A stretch of 64,000 bases of DNA, from contig CM043947.1 of assembly GCA_014529385.2 (NCBI GenBank), forward strand, positions 100,199,186 to 100,263,185, written 5' to 3'. Positions 9,795 through 20,392 of this stretch are shown here, one piece after another. Each line of letters begins with the position of its first letter. Position 1 is the first letter of the stretch. Origin of the DNA: Adiantum capillus-veneris. Its lineage: Eukaryota > Streptophyta > Polypodiopsida > Polypodiales > Pteridaceae. Below the pieces are notes generated by a model. The model was not told the DNA's origin and searched no databases. It was given only the letters and a program-made list of their open reading frames with translations. The translations under genes and the position numbers were made by a program.

Positions 9795-12700
9795 CTATCC
9801 AATGCCCAATAACTCACGACAATGCACAAAGCCCTCTCCTGGAAGTCCCTTTGTGAGTAGATCAGCAGGATTGTCCTTGGTGTGGATCTTCAGCAGTTGT
9901 ATCTGCTTGTCTTCAAGTACTTCCCTAATGAAGTGATACTTCACATCAATATGCTTAGTCTTCGAATGGAACACTGGATTCTTTGCCAATTGTATAGCAC
10001 TTTGACTATCACAATATAACTCTGGCATATCTGCATTGATTCCCAAGTCTGCAACCAATCTACCAAGCCAAATAGCTTCTTTGCATGCCTCATTTGCTGC
10101 AACATACTCAGCTTCTGTAGTAGACTGCGTAACACAATCTTGTAATCGAGATCGCCATGATATGGCACCTCCAGCCAATGTAAAGACATAGCCTGATGTA
10201 GATCTCCTCTTATCCAAGTCTCCTGCATAATCTGAGTCAGTGTATCCTCTGACACTCAAATCCTGACTACCATAGCATATGCGCATACTCTTTGTATGTT
10301 TTAAGTATCTCATGATACCTTTCACTGCCTCCCAATGTTTCTTGCCGGGATTTGACATATATCTGCTAACCACTCCCACTGCAAATGCAATATCCGGACG
10401 TGTAGCAATCATTGCATACATCAAACTACCCACTGCAGACGCATATGGAATCTTATCCATTTCAGCCTTTTCTTCCTCAGACACAGGACAATCTTGTTTG
10501 CTAAGTTTCACATATGGTGGCAATGGAACACTCAATGCCTTTCCCTTCTCCATATTGAAACGTTGCAAAACCTTGTCAATATACTCTGTTTGAGATAACC
10601 AAATCAACTTCTTTGATCTGTCTCTCTCAATGCGCATACCAAGTATATGACTTGCCTCACCCATGTCTTTCATGTCAAACGATTTTGCCATCTTTGACTT
10701 CAAAGCTGAAATTTCTTCCAAGTGTTTGCCAGCAATCAACATGTCATCCACATACAAAATAAGGATCAGCCAACTGCCATCCTTAGCCTTCTTTGTATAT
10801 AGACAGTGATCGAAGTCACTACGTTTGTAGCCTTGAGAAAGCATAAACTGGTGGAACTTATGGTACCATGCCCTCGGTGATTGTTTTAAGCCATAAAGAC
10901 TCTTTAACAACTGGCATACCAAATGTTCCATGCCTTTCTCAACAAACCCTTCTGGCTGCTGCATGTAAATTTCCACATCTAAATCACCATGCAAGAACGC
11001 TGTCTTGACATCCATTTGGTGCAACACCAAATCCAATATAGCAACCAATGCAAGAAAGCATCTCAATGTAGTCATCTTGACCACTGGAGAGAAGACTTCA
11101 TCAAAGTCAATGCCTTGTTCTTGCTTAAAGCCCTTGGCAACAAGCCTTGCTTTGTACTTTGGCTGACTATCATGAGCGGTGATCTTATACCTGTAAACCC
11201 ATTTACAAGGTAGAGCCTTTTTGCCCTGTGGTAATTTAACCAACTTCCATGTCTGGTTTTTATGCAGAGCTGTCATCTCTGACTGCATGGCCAACTGCCA
11301 TTTTTTCGAGTCAACCACTTGTAATGCTTCCTTGTAACAAGATGGTTCTCCGCAATCTGTGAGCATGACATAATTTAGAGATGGCACATAACGATCAGGT
11401 GGTTTGGAGACACGCTCAGAACGTCTCACCACAACTGATTTTGCCTCTCTAGCCACTATAGGCTGTTCCTGAGCCTGACCATGCTGTCTTGATGTGCTAG
11501 CACTAGGTCCATCTTCCCTGAAGACAACTCTTCTGATCTCCTCTGTCTTCTCTGGCTTAGCGTGAAACTTGGCTTCATTGAAATGCACATCATTACTACG
11601 AATAAGCTTTCTGGACTCAGGATCCCAAAGCCGGTAACCCATCTCGCCCGATTCTCCGTAGCCAAGAAATATACACTTCTTGCTCTTTGGTTCTAACTTA
11701 TTTCTGAACTCCTTAGGAATATGGCTATAAGCTTCACAACCAAAGACTCTGAGATGCTTATACGAAGGTGCCTTGCCTGTCCATAGCATCTCGGCCACTG
11801 CACTCTTATCCAGAACCCTACTAGGAGACCTGTTGATCAAATGGACTGCTGTAGCCACTGCTTCCGCCCAAAATCCATCAGGCAACTCAGCATTTGACAA
11901 CATGCTTCTGACCTTCTCTTGTATGGTCCTATTCATACGTTCTGCAACCCCATTCTGTGAAGGATTATATGGTGCAGTAAGTTCCCGCTTAATCCCTTTT
12001 TCTTCACAAAAGTCTTGAAAAGCTTTGGAAACGTACTCTCCACCATTGTCAGTTCTCAAGCACTTCAGCTTCTGACCACTCTGATTCTCCACCAGCTGCA
12101 AGAATGTCTTAAAGACCTTGAGCACCTCATCCTTGTGCTTCAAGAAGTAAACCCATACTTTGCGAGAATAGTCATCTATGAATGTACAAAAGTACGCTGC
12201 TCCCCCTAGTGACAAACTAGGCATTGGTCCGCATAGGTCACTGTGTACAAGAGCTAACCGTTCGTCCCTACGATTCCTCTTTGATCTGTGCGGTTCCTGT
12301 GTTTGCTTACCATAAACACAATGCTCACAAAACTCGAAATCTTGAAATGAAAATCCAGGCAAATAACCATAATGAGAAAGTATTTCCATTCCTCTTTTTG
12401 ACATATGTCCCAACCTACGATGCCACAGTGACACACTTGGCTGCTCAATCACATTAATTACATGGTTTTTAACCTCTGAAACATGTAAAGTGTACAGAGT
12501 TCCTGACTTGCTGCCATGTGCTACAGTCATCGAACCTTTGGAGATCTTCCAAGCGCTGTTCCCAAAAACTGTCACATAACCCGCATCATCCAACTTCCCT
12601 GTACTAATCAAGCTCTTTCGGATTGTTGGAACATGTCTGACATTCTTGAGCCATAAAGAAGAGCCATTCTGAAACTTCAACTGCACATCTCCCACTCCAA

Positions 12701-13769
12701 GTATGTCACAAACCTGCTCATTGCCAAGTCTGACATAGTCTTTAGTAGCCACATATGATGTAAACCACTCTTTGTGCGGAGAAACATGTAAAGATGCCCC
12801 TGAGTCGATAATCCAATCACTCATAGCATGTCCATCCTCTGCAGTCAAGAAAACAGAATCAAGATTGCTTGTAAGGAAGATGTCACCAGCTGCTATACCA
12901 GAATCACTGTCTGAACCAGATCCTGTGACATTCACCTCTTCAATCTTCACTGAACTCTTCTTTTCATCTTGCTCATAACTCTTTGTTTTGCCTTTTTCTT
13001 GTTTCCACTTCGTACAGTCTCGCTTCATGTGACCCTTCTTGCCACAATGGTAGCATTCTATGTCATCCTTTGACTTCGAATCACGAGACTTACTTCGGTT
13101 TTGTGCCTTCTTACCCTTCTTCTCTTTAAACTGTTGTCTCCCTCGAATGACCAAAGCGCTATTGCCTTTGCCTTTGTCAATGTTCTTCCTGTTCACTTCC
13201 TCTGTGAGCAAGCTGCCTTCTACATTGGCACTTGTAAGACCTTCTGGCGCGACAGAATTACTTAACGCTGTACGAAAAGTATCCCAACTGTCTGGCAAAG
13301 TGATTAAGAGAAACATAGCCTTCACTGAATCTGGAAAGACTATCTCTTGTGCTGTTAACTGGCTGAAAATTGAGTGAAATTCATTCAGATGATTTGACAT
13401 GGCTGTCCCTTCCTTCATCTTCAAATCCACCAATTTCTTGAGCCAGTAAATCTGAGAAGCAGCACTTTGTTTCTCGTACATATCACATAGCTTTTGCCAT
13501 ACGCCATACGCTGTAGTCTCTTCTGCTACGTTGAAGTAAACATTTTCTGCCAGTGTCAGCATGATTGTGGAACAAGCTAACTCGTCAAGCTCTTCCCACT
13601 CATCTTGAGCCATAAATTCTGGTCTCTCCCCTTTGAGCTTCAGTGGCTTCACTTGTTTTTTCTGCACCAAAACCTGCCAAATCTGCTTCTTCCAGAATGG
13701 AAAGTTTGTGCCATCCAGCTTCTTTATGTTGTAAAGAGTCTCACTGTGAGAAGATGCCATATCTGCCAA
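9795..13769 (-). CDS. Copia gag-pol polyprotein, 1324 aa, intact
   Basis: Single uninterrupted polyprotein that supplies capsid and all enzymes for retrotransposition. Domains in order: Gag of the UBN2 type (about 10-200); zinc knuckle CX2CX4HX4C at C239-C242-H247-C252; aspartic protease with DSG at 322-324; integrase zinc-binding pair H450/H455 and C481/C484; integrase catalytic D511, D574 and E610 (a D-35-E spacing); RVT_2 reverse transcriptase about 830-1075 with D920 and YVDD at 1006-1009; RNase H with D1178, E1219 and D1254. Gag precedes protease, integrase, RT and RNase H, the Copia order, at the usual length. The start is the first ATG of the frame and follows a leader of about 1 kb. 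All catalytic residues are present, so the protein is probably functional. Being one frame, gag and pol would be translated together, and the Gag:Pol ratio control is not visible. Confidence 0.97.
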   Translation of the reverse strand: MADMASSHSETLYNIKKLDGTNFPFWKKQIWQVLVQKKQVKPLKLKGERPEFMAQDEWEELDELACSTIMLTLAENVYFNVAEETTAYGVWQKLCDMYEKQSAASQIYWLKKLVDLKMKEGTAMSNHLNEFHSIFSQLTAQEIVFPDSVKAMFLLITLPDSWDTFRTALSNSVAPEGLTSANVEGSLLTEEVNRKNIDKGKGNSALVIRGRQQFKEKKGKKAQNRSKSRDSKSKDDIECYHCGKKGHMKRDCTKWKQEKGKTKSYEQDEKKSSVKIEEVNVTGSGSDSDSGIAAGDIFLTSNLDSVFLTAEDGHAMSDWIIDSGASLHVSPHKEWFTSYVATKDYVRLGNEQVCDILGVGDVQLKFQNGSSLWLKNVRHVPTIRKSLISTGKLDDAGYVTVFGNSAWKISKGSMTVAHGSKSGTLYTLHVSEVKNHVINVIEQPSVSLWHRRLGHMSKRGMEILSHYGYLPGFSFQDFEFCEHCVYGKQTQEPHRSKRNRRDERLALVHSDLCGPMPSLSLGGAAYFCTFIDDYSRKVWVYFLKHKDEVLKVFKTFLQLVENQSGQKLKCLRTDNGGEYVSKAFQDFCEEKGIKRELTAPYNPSQNGVAERMNRTIQEKVRSMLSNAELPDGFWAEAVATAVHLINRSPSRVLDKSAVAEMLWTGKAPSYKHLRVFGCEAYSHIPKEFRNKLEPKSKKCIFLGYGESGEMGYRLWDPESRKLIRSNDVHFNEAKFHAKPEKTEEIRRVVFREDGPSASTSRQHGQAQEQPIVAREAKSVVVRRSERVSKPPDRYVPSLNYVMLTDCGEPSCYKEALQVVDSKKWQLAMQSEMTALHKNQTWKLVKLPQGKKALPCKWVYRYKITAHDSQPKYKARLVAKGFKQEQGIDFDEVFSPVVKMTTLRCFLALVAILDLVLHQMDVKTAFLHGDLDVEIYMQQPEGFVEKGMEHLVCQLLKSLYGLKQSPRAWYHKFHQFMLSQGYKRSDFDHCLYTKKAKDGSWLILILYVDDMLIAGKHLEEISALKSKMAKSFDMKDMGEASHILGMRIERDRSKKLIWLSQTEYIDKVLQRFNMEKGKALSVPLPPYVKLSKQDCPVSEEEKAEMDKIPYASAVGSLMYAMIATRPDIAFAVGVVSRYMSNPGKKHWEAVKGIMRYLKHTKSMRICYGSQDLSVRGYTDSDYAGDLDKRRSTSGYVFTLAGGAISWRSRLQDCVTQSTTEAEYVAANEACKEAIWLGRLVADLGINADMPELYCDSQSAIQLAKNPVFHSKTKHIDVKYHFIREVLEDKQIQLLKIHTKDNPADLLTKGLPGEGFVHCRELLGIG

Positions 13770-14812
13770 ACTGTTTACTCCTGAGAAAAATCCGGCAGAG
13801 TTTCCCCTGTAAACTGGCCTCTGTACACAGTAAACAAGCTGTAATCAACAAGCTGAACACCTCTCCTCAGGAACTGTCAGTATTTTGAAAATTTTTGACA
13901 GAGTCTCCCCTGTAAACTGAGCTCTGGGAACCAAAAGATAGCTCAAGAAACAATCATAAATAGCTGACCAATGACAAATCTAAAAAATCCCTGTAATATG
14001 CTGTCCTGTAAGCATACACTGTCTCCTCTCTGGGCGATGACAGAACCTGTATCTGTCTCAAGGCTGAACTCTGAACAATGCCTCAACGGCCTGACGCATA
14101 AGATGCAATCCAGTGTCTACACAAAGTCATACATCCTAAGGGATAAAAGTCGCCGAAGAGGATGCGTGTAGAGGGGAACTCCAGCAATCTAATCCACCTC
14201 ACACTGGGTAACCCAGCCCCCAGTGCTTGGCTTCAAAAAACCTCACACACGACCCTCTCAGATGGCTCAGCAAACTGCCCAGAACTAGCATACATCCTAT
14301 AATAGACCAATCACTGTCCTATGACCGCTGCGGCGGTCTGTCTGCTAGCGTGACTCACAACTAGCAGACCCACAATCACAGTACATCAATCTGCAATACA
14401 TGCCAGTGGTGTCAAGCCGTCGTATGGCCACACCTCCCCTGGAACCTGGCAAGCACAAGAAGTAGCAATGCAGACTGCAATATATATATCTGATGATATA
14501 TATGTGTACCTGGTCTATAGATGATGCTCTGAAGACGAATAAGTGATGTATGTCGATGTCGATATTGATGTCGACCACCTCCTGCTTGCCAATCTACACA
14601 AGACGGATTTCTTTGTGGCTGAAATCTATCTTCTGCTGTAGTGCTCAGAACGAAATTCTGAGGGCATCAACGGCTTCGAAAGGGGGGTAAAACTCCAGGT
14701 CACCTGGTGGAAACGCTCCCGGAACGCCGAGTGTGAATTTTCGAACTCCGGATCCAGAATCTGCCGGAAAAGTGCGCGCGCACGCGATTGCGCAAATCCG
14801 CACTGAACCAAG
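13770..14812 (-). other. 5' leader of the intact Copia element
   Basis: Untranslated region between primer site and gag start. It contains a roughly 30-bp direct repeat (about 13794-13823 and 13897-13926) sharing CCCCTGTAAACTG with flanking AGAGT and CTCTG. A TATATATCTGATGATATATA near-inverted repeat lies near 14483-14502. No ORF of note. This is where packaging or dimerisation signals would lie, but none can be proven here. Confidence 0.6.
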
Positions 14813-14824
14813 GCTCTGATACCA
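14813..14824 (-). other. primer-binding site, initiator tRNA-Met
   Basis: Minus strand TGGTATCAGAGC, the standard plant Copia primer site complementary to the 3' end of initiator tRNA-Met, lies 2 bases after the 5' LTR. Confidence 0.95.
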
Positions 14825-14826
14825 AT

Positions 14827-15045
14827 TGAAGTCGCGGAGCGGAGCGTGGGTCGACTCTCTCTCTCACACACACACACAGTGAGCTTACACAGTACAGTAC
14901 GCAGAGAACTGTTAGAAGGGTTATCTCCCAAATCCTTAGTATTCACAAAGAATATGTTAGTATATACAAAGAGTTAGAGGTAAGTGAGTTAGGCGAGCGG
15001 CCGGCCATATCCGCATAAGAGGCCACTTGGGCTTTAATCCCAACA
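14827..15045 (-). repeat. 5' LTR of the intact Copia element
   Basis: 219 bp, same sequence as 9492-9710. It would carry the promoter: on the minus strand a TATA-like GTATATAC occurs at 14967-14960, roughly 80 bases into the LTR. No other promoter element is certain. Confidence 0.95.
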
Positions 15046-15181
15046 CTCCTCTGTAACACTACTATGAGGGTATATACTCTAAATTTCGTCAAAAAATTAT
15101 CACAATAAAACGCAAAAATTCAATGCCTCTCACAAAACATTGCCCTCTAATAGTCATAATGTTAGGTCCGCATTCAGAATG
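15046..15181 (-). repeat. 3' terminal part of Gypsy-like element 1, right of the Copia insertion
   Basis: Begins with CTCCT (right copy of the Copia target duplication, 15046-15050). Positions about 15060-15181 match about 24400-24501 beside element 2 (shared: ACAATAAAA-GCAAAAAT, CAAACATTACCCTCTAATA-like, GTCCGCATT). Together with 9057-9491 this was one continuous sequence before the Copia arrived. It starts just past the polypurine tract, so it is probably the 3' LTR. Confidence 0.6.
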
Positions 15182-15195
15182 CCTCCCCCCTTCCT
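15182..15195 (-). other. polypurine tract of Gypsy-like element 1
   Basis: Minus strand AGGAAGGGGGGAGG followed by CATTC. The equivalent tract of element 2 is at 24502-24514. Its position at the end of the coding part fits the 3' priming site. Confidence 0.65.
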
Positions 15196-15455
15196 ATTTG
15201 GAGTCATCCTTTACGACAGGGTATCGCAAAGGGTATGTGTTGTGCTTGGGCAATTAAAAGTTGTGCCTATGCAGGCCTTGTAATGTAGCCCTATTATGCA
15301 TACACAGTCAATGCATGGAAAAGATTTATGTTGTGCAAGATGTGGGTATAAGCAATTTTCTTATTGGCATTTGTTGGCGAGGCTTCCCATTCTAAGCAAT
15401 GTAATGGTCTTTGAAGCTTCTGTATCGTTGCTCGATTGAAGCGACTTGCTCTCTT

Positions 15456-16751
15456 CTAACTGTACTGTAATCGTATGAAGAATTGTAAGAATTCAAGCGG
15501 CGATGCGCTGACAGCAGTTTTGTTGATCTTCTTTGGGACCCATTTCTTTGCGATCATTGGCTGTTTTGTTGCTGACTCTCGTTTGGGAACCCATACTTGC
15601 TCGTACTTCGTTTGTGTTTGAAGAGACTTCTTTGGGATCCACCTTTTTGTTGTGTGAGTCGACAGTGGTCTTTGCTTCAGCCCTTGTACGCTTGGTTGGG
15701 GACGGGATTTAGGCTTTGAAAGTTGATATTGTGGTTGTTTTGGAATCCAAATGAATTCCTGACTCTTTTGTGCTTGAATCAACTTCTTTGGAGCCCAAAC
15801 TTGAGTTGTGAAAGCTTGCGACTTTGTGATATTGTTACCCGTTCGTACACGCTTTCCTTGTTTTTGTTTTGGTTATGGATCTGGTAATTTGTCATTAGAG
15901 ATCTTTGTCTTCTTGATCCATATCTGTTTTTGGCCGATCTGGCTTTTTGGTATCCAGATTTGTCGAGCTTTTTGGCTTTGACTTGTTGTCCTATTCTTTT
16001 GACCTGTCATGGTTGTTGCTGAAGGGGTTGGTGATAGTGATGGCCTGAGTTGATGATAGGGGATGTCGTAAGATTCATCACTATCGCTACTATCCTCAAC
16101 AAGGTTGACTTCTTGTACTTTCCCTTGATTTCTTGGCTGGTAGTGGAAAGTTACTGTTTGTTTGCTCGTGGGTGGTAGTTTCTTGGAGGACTTTTCTAGC
16201 CCATTGATTAGAGCATTGTTAGCTCGTTGCTCTGGTCGTATTCCTCCTAGCTGAGCCTTTGCATCCTTATTAGGAACCATGTATGAGGATGCTTGTGGTG
16301 GCTGTGTCTTCACCGAGGACTTTGGAATCCACTTTTGATGCACTTTATTCGTGTAGCAATGACATTGATTCCCGGGTCGTTGATCTTCTTGAAGCTCGAA
16401 GTGTTCTACAGAGTCATAGAACTCGTCGTCTTCTTCATCTTTTGATTCTCCACATTTCTTTGTTTGCTCCTTATTTTGAGAGCTTGTTGATGTCTGGTTC
16501 TCTTCGTTTTCCTGGATTACACTCACTGCAAAATAAGGAACAACATCATAGCCATTTTCATCACAAAACTTTGTTGTGGGAGCATCCTCCACGGCGCACA
16601 CGTCCAGAGTAGCCAAGATGTGTTCCCATCCAAAAGGCTCTAACTCTTCTTCAGGAAATGGTTCTGGGATATAGTCCATATCCTCTAGAACCCGCTCTAG
16701 GATACATTCCTCACGTTTCAAGCTACACATTGTGAAGCTCCACACATCCAC
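15456..16751 (-). pseudogene. W-[IV]-P-K repeat tail ORF of element 1 (one in-frame stop)
   Basis: Reads 16751-15873 (292 codons), an in-frame TAA, then 15872-15456 in the same frame. The first part (ERVLEDMDYIPEPFPEE, ILATLDVC, KFCDENGYDVVPYF) matches the region just after the protease in element 2, so it was once fused to the protease; a frameshift near 16720-16751 now separates them. An acidic stretch follows (EDDEFYDSVE). Then a basic, Gln/Lys-rich tail repeats [KRQ]xW[IVA]PK or a close variant about eight times: KWIPK, IWIPK, IWIKK, VWAPK, IWIPK, RWIPK, VWVPK, KWVPK. No known domain is recognised. Regular Trp-plus-basic motifs could bind nucleic acid or a partner protein, which is inference. 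The end of element 2 has only two weak equivalents (VWVRR, VWIRH). Confidence 0.65.
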
Positions 16752-17752
16752 AGTTCTTTAGGCTTACCTAACCAAGCTGGAGGTTCTGATCCTGCTACTG
16801 TGACGGAATCAAACTCCTCAACCGGTGTTCTCGTCACATCCCTATAGCTATGGTCCCTCAAGTTTACCTTTGTTATGGTTTCCATATGTCTCAGGTATAT
16901 ATGGTCATAACCCCAATCTTGGACCATTTTCAATTGTCTCATGAATGGTCTTCCCAGAATGATGTCATAGTTGTTCTTCTTGCCAAAGTCAACAACAGCA
17001 AAAGTGTGTTCATATTCAATGCCACAAGAAGTAACAAGTACTTTTTCTAGCAGTCCTAGGGGCTTTTCCTTGTGTCCGTTTGCGAGCTGCAGGGTCATTC
17101 GTGTGGATATCAAGGCAGGTTTTTCCCATTTTTTCCAAACCTCTTTGGTTGCAATGGCCACACCAGCTCCACTGTCAAGGATTGCCATGGTTTTTACATT
17201 ATTGAATTCCACAGGAAGGGTGGTGTTTCCATCTTCTCCCTCGTAATACTCGCCTACCTTGTTTAATGGCACTGGCCTAGTATTTGGTTGAGGCATTTCA
17301 AGCTCTTTGATGCCTTTCTCGATTTGAGTCATTGGGGTTTTTACACCAAATTTCTTTAGACATTTACCCACATTAGCCCACATGTTTGGTCTTATTCTGA
17401 GCAACTTGGCTAACATTATTGTACACGTGACTGGGGTAGATAGAATATCTACTAGCCCCTTTGAATCGATGGCCTTGTTGGGAGATAGTCTCTGTGATGG
17501 GACTTCAACCACATCTGACTTGGTCTCGTACTCTCCCATGTAGGACGGTAGTGTTCTTAGCGAATGGGGTTGACTATCCATAGATTGTACATATCCTTTC
17601 TCGCCCCAATACGATTGCACATCTAGATTCATTTGAGATCTAGTCTCAAATTCCTCTATTGGTGGTAGAAACACTCCTCGTTCATCACCAGTCTTGTCTA
17701 CTCGTCTTCTTAGGTCATCGGCTTCATTGGCCTCTCTGACTTGTTTCCACAA
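16718..17752 (-). CDS. retropepsin-containing protein of element 1
   Basis: 344-codon ORF with an aspartic protease domain of the Gypsy type, which would cut the Gag precursor. The active-site motif AILDSGAGVAIA lies at 191-202 (D193-S194-G195), the flap-side LQLANGHKEKPLG follows, and the C-terminal ILGRPF is at 265-270. The N-terminal 150 residues (SLRTLPSYMGEYETKSD, LLRIRPNMWANVGKCLKKFG) are conserved in element 2 and belong to no family I can name. The start Met is only the first in the frame: the frame probably continued from gag, whose ORF ends at 17795. The C-terminus is cut by a frameshift relative to element 2. Confidence 0.8.
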   Translation of the reverse strand: MWKQVREANEADDLRRRVDKTGDERGVFLPPIEEFETRSQMNLDVQSYWGEKGYVQSMDSQPHSLRTLPSYMGEYETKSDVVEVPSQRLSPNKAIDSKGLVDILSTPVTCTIMLAKLLRIRPNMWANVGKCLKKFGVKTPMTQIEKGIKELEMPQPNTRPVPLNKVGEYYEGEDGNTTLPVEFNNVKTMAILDSGAGVAIATKEVWKKWEKPALISTRMTLQLANGHKEKPLGLLEKVLVTSCGIEYEHTFAVVDFGKKNNYDIILGRPFMRQLKMVQDWGYDHIYLRHMETITKVNLRDHSYRDVTRTPVEEFDSVTVAGSEPPAWLGKPKELWMCGASQCVA

Positions 17753-17794
17753 TTCGTCAAGACCATCTATCTCTTTACAATCCTCAGGTATAGC

Positions 17795-18730
17795 TTAGTG
17801 AAATCCCTCGGAAGAGTTATCCGTGGTATTTAGTACTATCCTTGGTTCTAATGTTGGGTCTTTGAGGTTTGGTCTGTGCTCATGACTAGAATCTGGCTCT
17901 TTTAGTTCCTGGTTTGGTGGGATTACTTGTGTAGGCATGATACAGATCACATCCTCAGGTTTTGCAACTGGTGGTTCTAGTAAAGCTTGGGCTGGTTGAA
18001 TCATTTTCTGGCACATTTCAAACCTTTGCTTTTCTAGTTCCGCATTGGGATATGTCATCCACCTGTGTTCTTGGGTTTGGTTGTTTTTGAGCCTCACATC
18101 ATAGGCTTTTAAGAGGGCATCTAATGTCTCATTAACCTTCTCTGCCAACACAGATCCTCCTGAACTAGCTCTTCTCGGTTTCTCATCCGTGGATGGTTCT
18201 TCTAGAGGTTTAACCATCTGTGTAAGAGAAGGTGCCTCCTTTTCCTCATGTTGTTTTATCTTCTCCTGAGCCTCGGTAAGCTTCTCAGCTAGGGATTTTT
18301 GCTCTCGTTCCTTGCGTGCTTTCATCCTAGTCTTTCTAGCTTTCCAACTATTTCGTTTGCTCTCGGTTTTCTAACTAGGTGCGTCTGTCTTTGGTCCATC
18401 ATCTGTCTTTGGACTCGTGTCACTTTTCGTGTTCTTTGTCTCTGGATTCTCATTAGTTTTCTTTTGAGCTTGTGCTCTCGTAACTACTTGAAATGGTACG
18501 ACATTTTCATTTTCTGAGCTACGAGGTAGCTGAACAATCCCTAATACATTTGTCGTGATTTTCCTAATTCGGTTTGGGTTTTTCGGGCAATCGGGGATCA
18601 AGTGAGTGATGCCACACTCAAGACAATAGGCATTTACTTCAGTGATCTCCGTATGAGGACATTGTTTGACCAAGTGGTTGTCACGACTTTTGTGACAATC
18701 TGTCTCTGGTTGAGGAGATTCTTTTAGCAT
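17795..18730 (-). pseudogene. gag C-terminal part of element 1: zinc knuckles and coiled coil
   Basis: Two frames, 18730-18371 and 18325-17795, separated by a stop/shift near 18371. The first has two zinc-knuckle-like motifs: CHKSRDNHLVKQC, in which the second Cys is Ser, and CLECGITHLIPDC, which is intact. Element 2 has CYKCGGDHWLRDC and CTECGITHLILDC. The second frame is charged and helical (LAEKLTEAQEKIKQHEEKE), a likely short coiled coil, followed by DALLKAYDVRLKNN and QALLEPP, which recur in element 2. Role: RNA binding and packaging by nucleocapsid. Confidence 0.7.
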
Positions 18731-18886
18731 TTCCTCTTGGCTATAAGAAAGCTTTGACCTAGATAAGCCGCTATTTGCAATGAATCATAATGTCCTTTCG
18801 TCCATTTCATACCTTCTTTCTTTCGACTGAAACCCAGTAGGTGGAGGTTGTACCGGCCTCACCACTCTATGTGTTTCTCTCACATT

Positions 18887-20392
18887 TTATTGCTCCGAAG
18901 GGTAGTACTCACTTTGGTTTCTATACCACATTGTAGCTGGTACTGGCATTGGTTTATTTGATGCTTCCATCATTGGCATGTATCTCATGTCTACCTGCAT
19001 TCTAGCACCTAGCAGTGGAGGTTGTTGTCCTAAGACAAGCTGTGGCCTTAAAACTCCTACTGGTCTTGGCGCATTCCCCGTAATGTATCTAGGTGGAGTA
19101 GGTGCTTCTGGAACAGGTTGTACATACCTCTCCCTAGCATTTTCCATGCTATAATAGCACTCTTCCCCCGTATGGTTCGTCCATTTTCTCTCAATTTCAC
19201 ACCACTTTGGCTCTCGCGAATCAGACCTTACAAGAGGAATCAACCCCTTGACCAAGTCGTTAATAAGCTTTTCTTGATCAATAGGTGCCGTTGGCTTGGC
19301 AATGGACTCACTTATCTGTGAAACACTGTGTTGAGAGGATGTGTCATCTCCTTGACTCTTTAAGTCCTTTTCTTTGTATGCCTCACAGTTATCCACTAGA
19401 TAAAGAGCTTCTTTGATCAACTCGTTTAGCGTCATCCTCCTTATCATATGCAGATCCTTCTGAAGGCCCGCGTGTCTCATTCCCTAGATAAAGATCAGCA
19501 TCAGTCGTGCTTGCGTAGGTAATTCCGCTCTCAGACAGAGCTTAACATATCTCTTGAGCCGTAATGATGCTTTGCGTACTGATTCATCCTCTTTCTGTTT
19601 GAATCTATGGATTTGCGAGACCGTGTTGTGAGCAATGCCTTTTGGCGAGAATTCTTCAATAAACTCCTCAAACAGCTCATCTATGGTCTCAAAATCCCAT
19701 TTTTCCATCGAGTTGAACCATGTAGCTGCATCATCTTCTAGAGTCAATCCAAATCCCGCAAACTGTGTCGCAAAATCTGAAACTTCCTCTGCTCTAATCA
19801 CTCTTCTAAAAGCCGCTACTTGATCTCTTGGATCTTTATCTCCGGAGTATTTTCTGTTTACCCATTTCTGGACTTGGGATGGTCTAACTCGTCGATTGTC
19901 TACAAGTCTAACCAGAGACTCTCCCAATCCTTCTCTCGTTATCGCTCTTGAAGGGAATCCTGGTGGCTCTCTTCTTGGAATTCCTTTAGGAATTCTCGTG
20001 TTTGGTGGAGGCATTTGTGGTCCTTCATTGACCAAATATCCACCTCTTTCTAGTACAGTCTGTGGATTTGTGCTTTCTACAACTCTGTATTCTCGTCCAT
20101 ACTTGTCGACAACTATAGATCTCCATTGACAGTCGACTCCATATGTGTAGACATATAAGAGCTTGTAATCCGTTATATCTTCTAGGTATGGATCTGAGCA
20201 CCTATAAAGATTGACCTCATTGTCGTCAATGTATCTATATAGTCCTTCACTCTCATGACCAATCATCCAAACTCTCTCAACAAGATGGGTCTTTATCAAT
20301 TGCAAGTTTGGAAGATCCATTGTGGGAGGATATTCCTCTATCGCCAGGATCTCCAAGCTTGTGTAAGCTACGCTTGAATCTAGGGTAGACAT
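18887..20392 (-). pseudogene. gag (capsid region) of element 1
   Basis: Retrotrans_gag-type capsid protein in two pieces, 20392-19484 (302 codons) and 19480-18887 (197 codons), joined through a stop at about 19484. The core reads VQKWVNRKYSGDKDPRDQV, FATQFAGFGLTLEDDAATWF, EFIEEFSPKGIAHNTVSQIH and ESVRKASLRLKRYVK, closely matching element 2 at 33.1-32.7 kb. The N-terminal 150 residues (starting MSTLDSSVAYTSLEILAIEE) differ from element 2, whose gag begins MYLRSGVFVKSG, so the leader of Gag is the fast-changing part. The second piece carries KWCEIERKWTNHTGEECYY, also shared. Confidence 0.8.

Larger units (their letters stand above)
9492..15045 (-). mobile_element. complete, apparently intact Ty1/Copia retrotransposon
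   Basis: A 5.55 kb autonomous-looking element on the minus strand. In order it has a 5' LTR (15045-14827), tRNA-iMet primer site (14824-14813), a leader of about 1 kb, one gag-pol ORF (13769-9795), a polypurine tract (9721-9711) and a 3' LTR (9710-9492). The two 219-bp LTRs appear identical base for base, the ORF has no stop or frameshift, and 5-bp target copies CTCCT flank it. Identical LTRs mean insertion in the very recent past, because the LTRs are identical at the moment of integration. It lies inside the 3' end of Gypsy-like element 1, making a nested pair whose order of arrival is clear. Confidence 0.96.
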
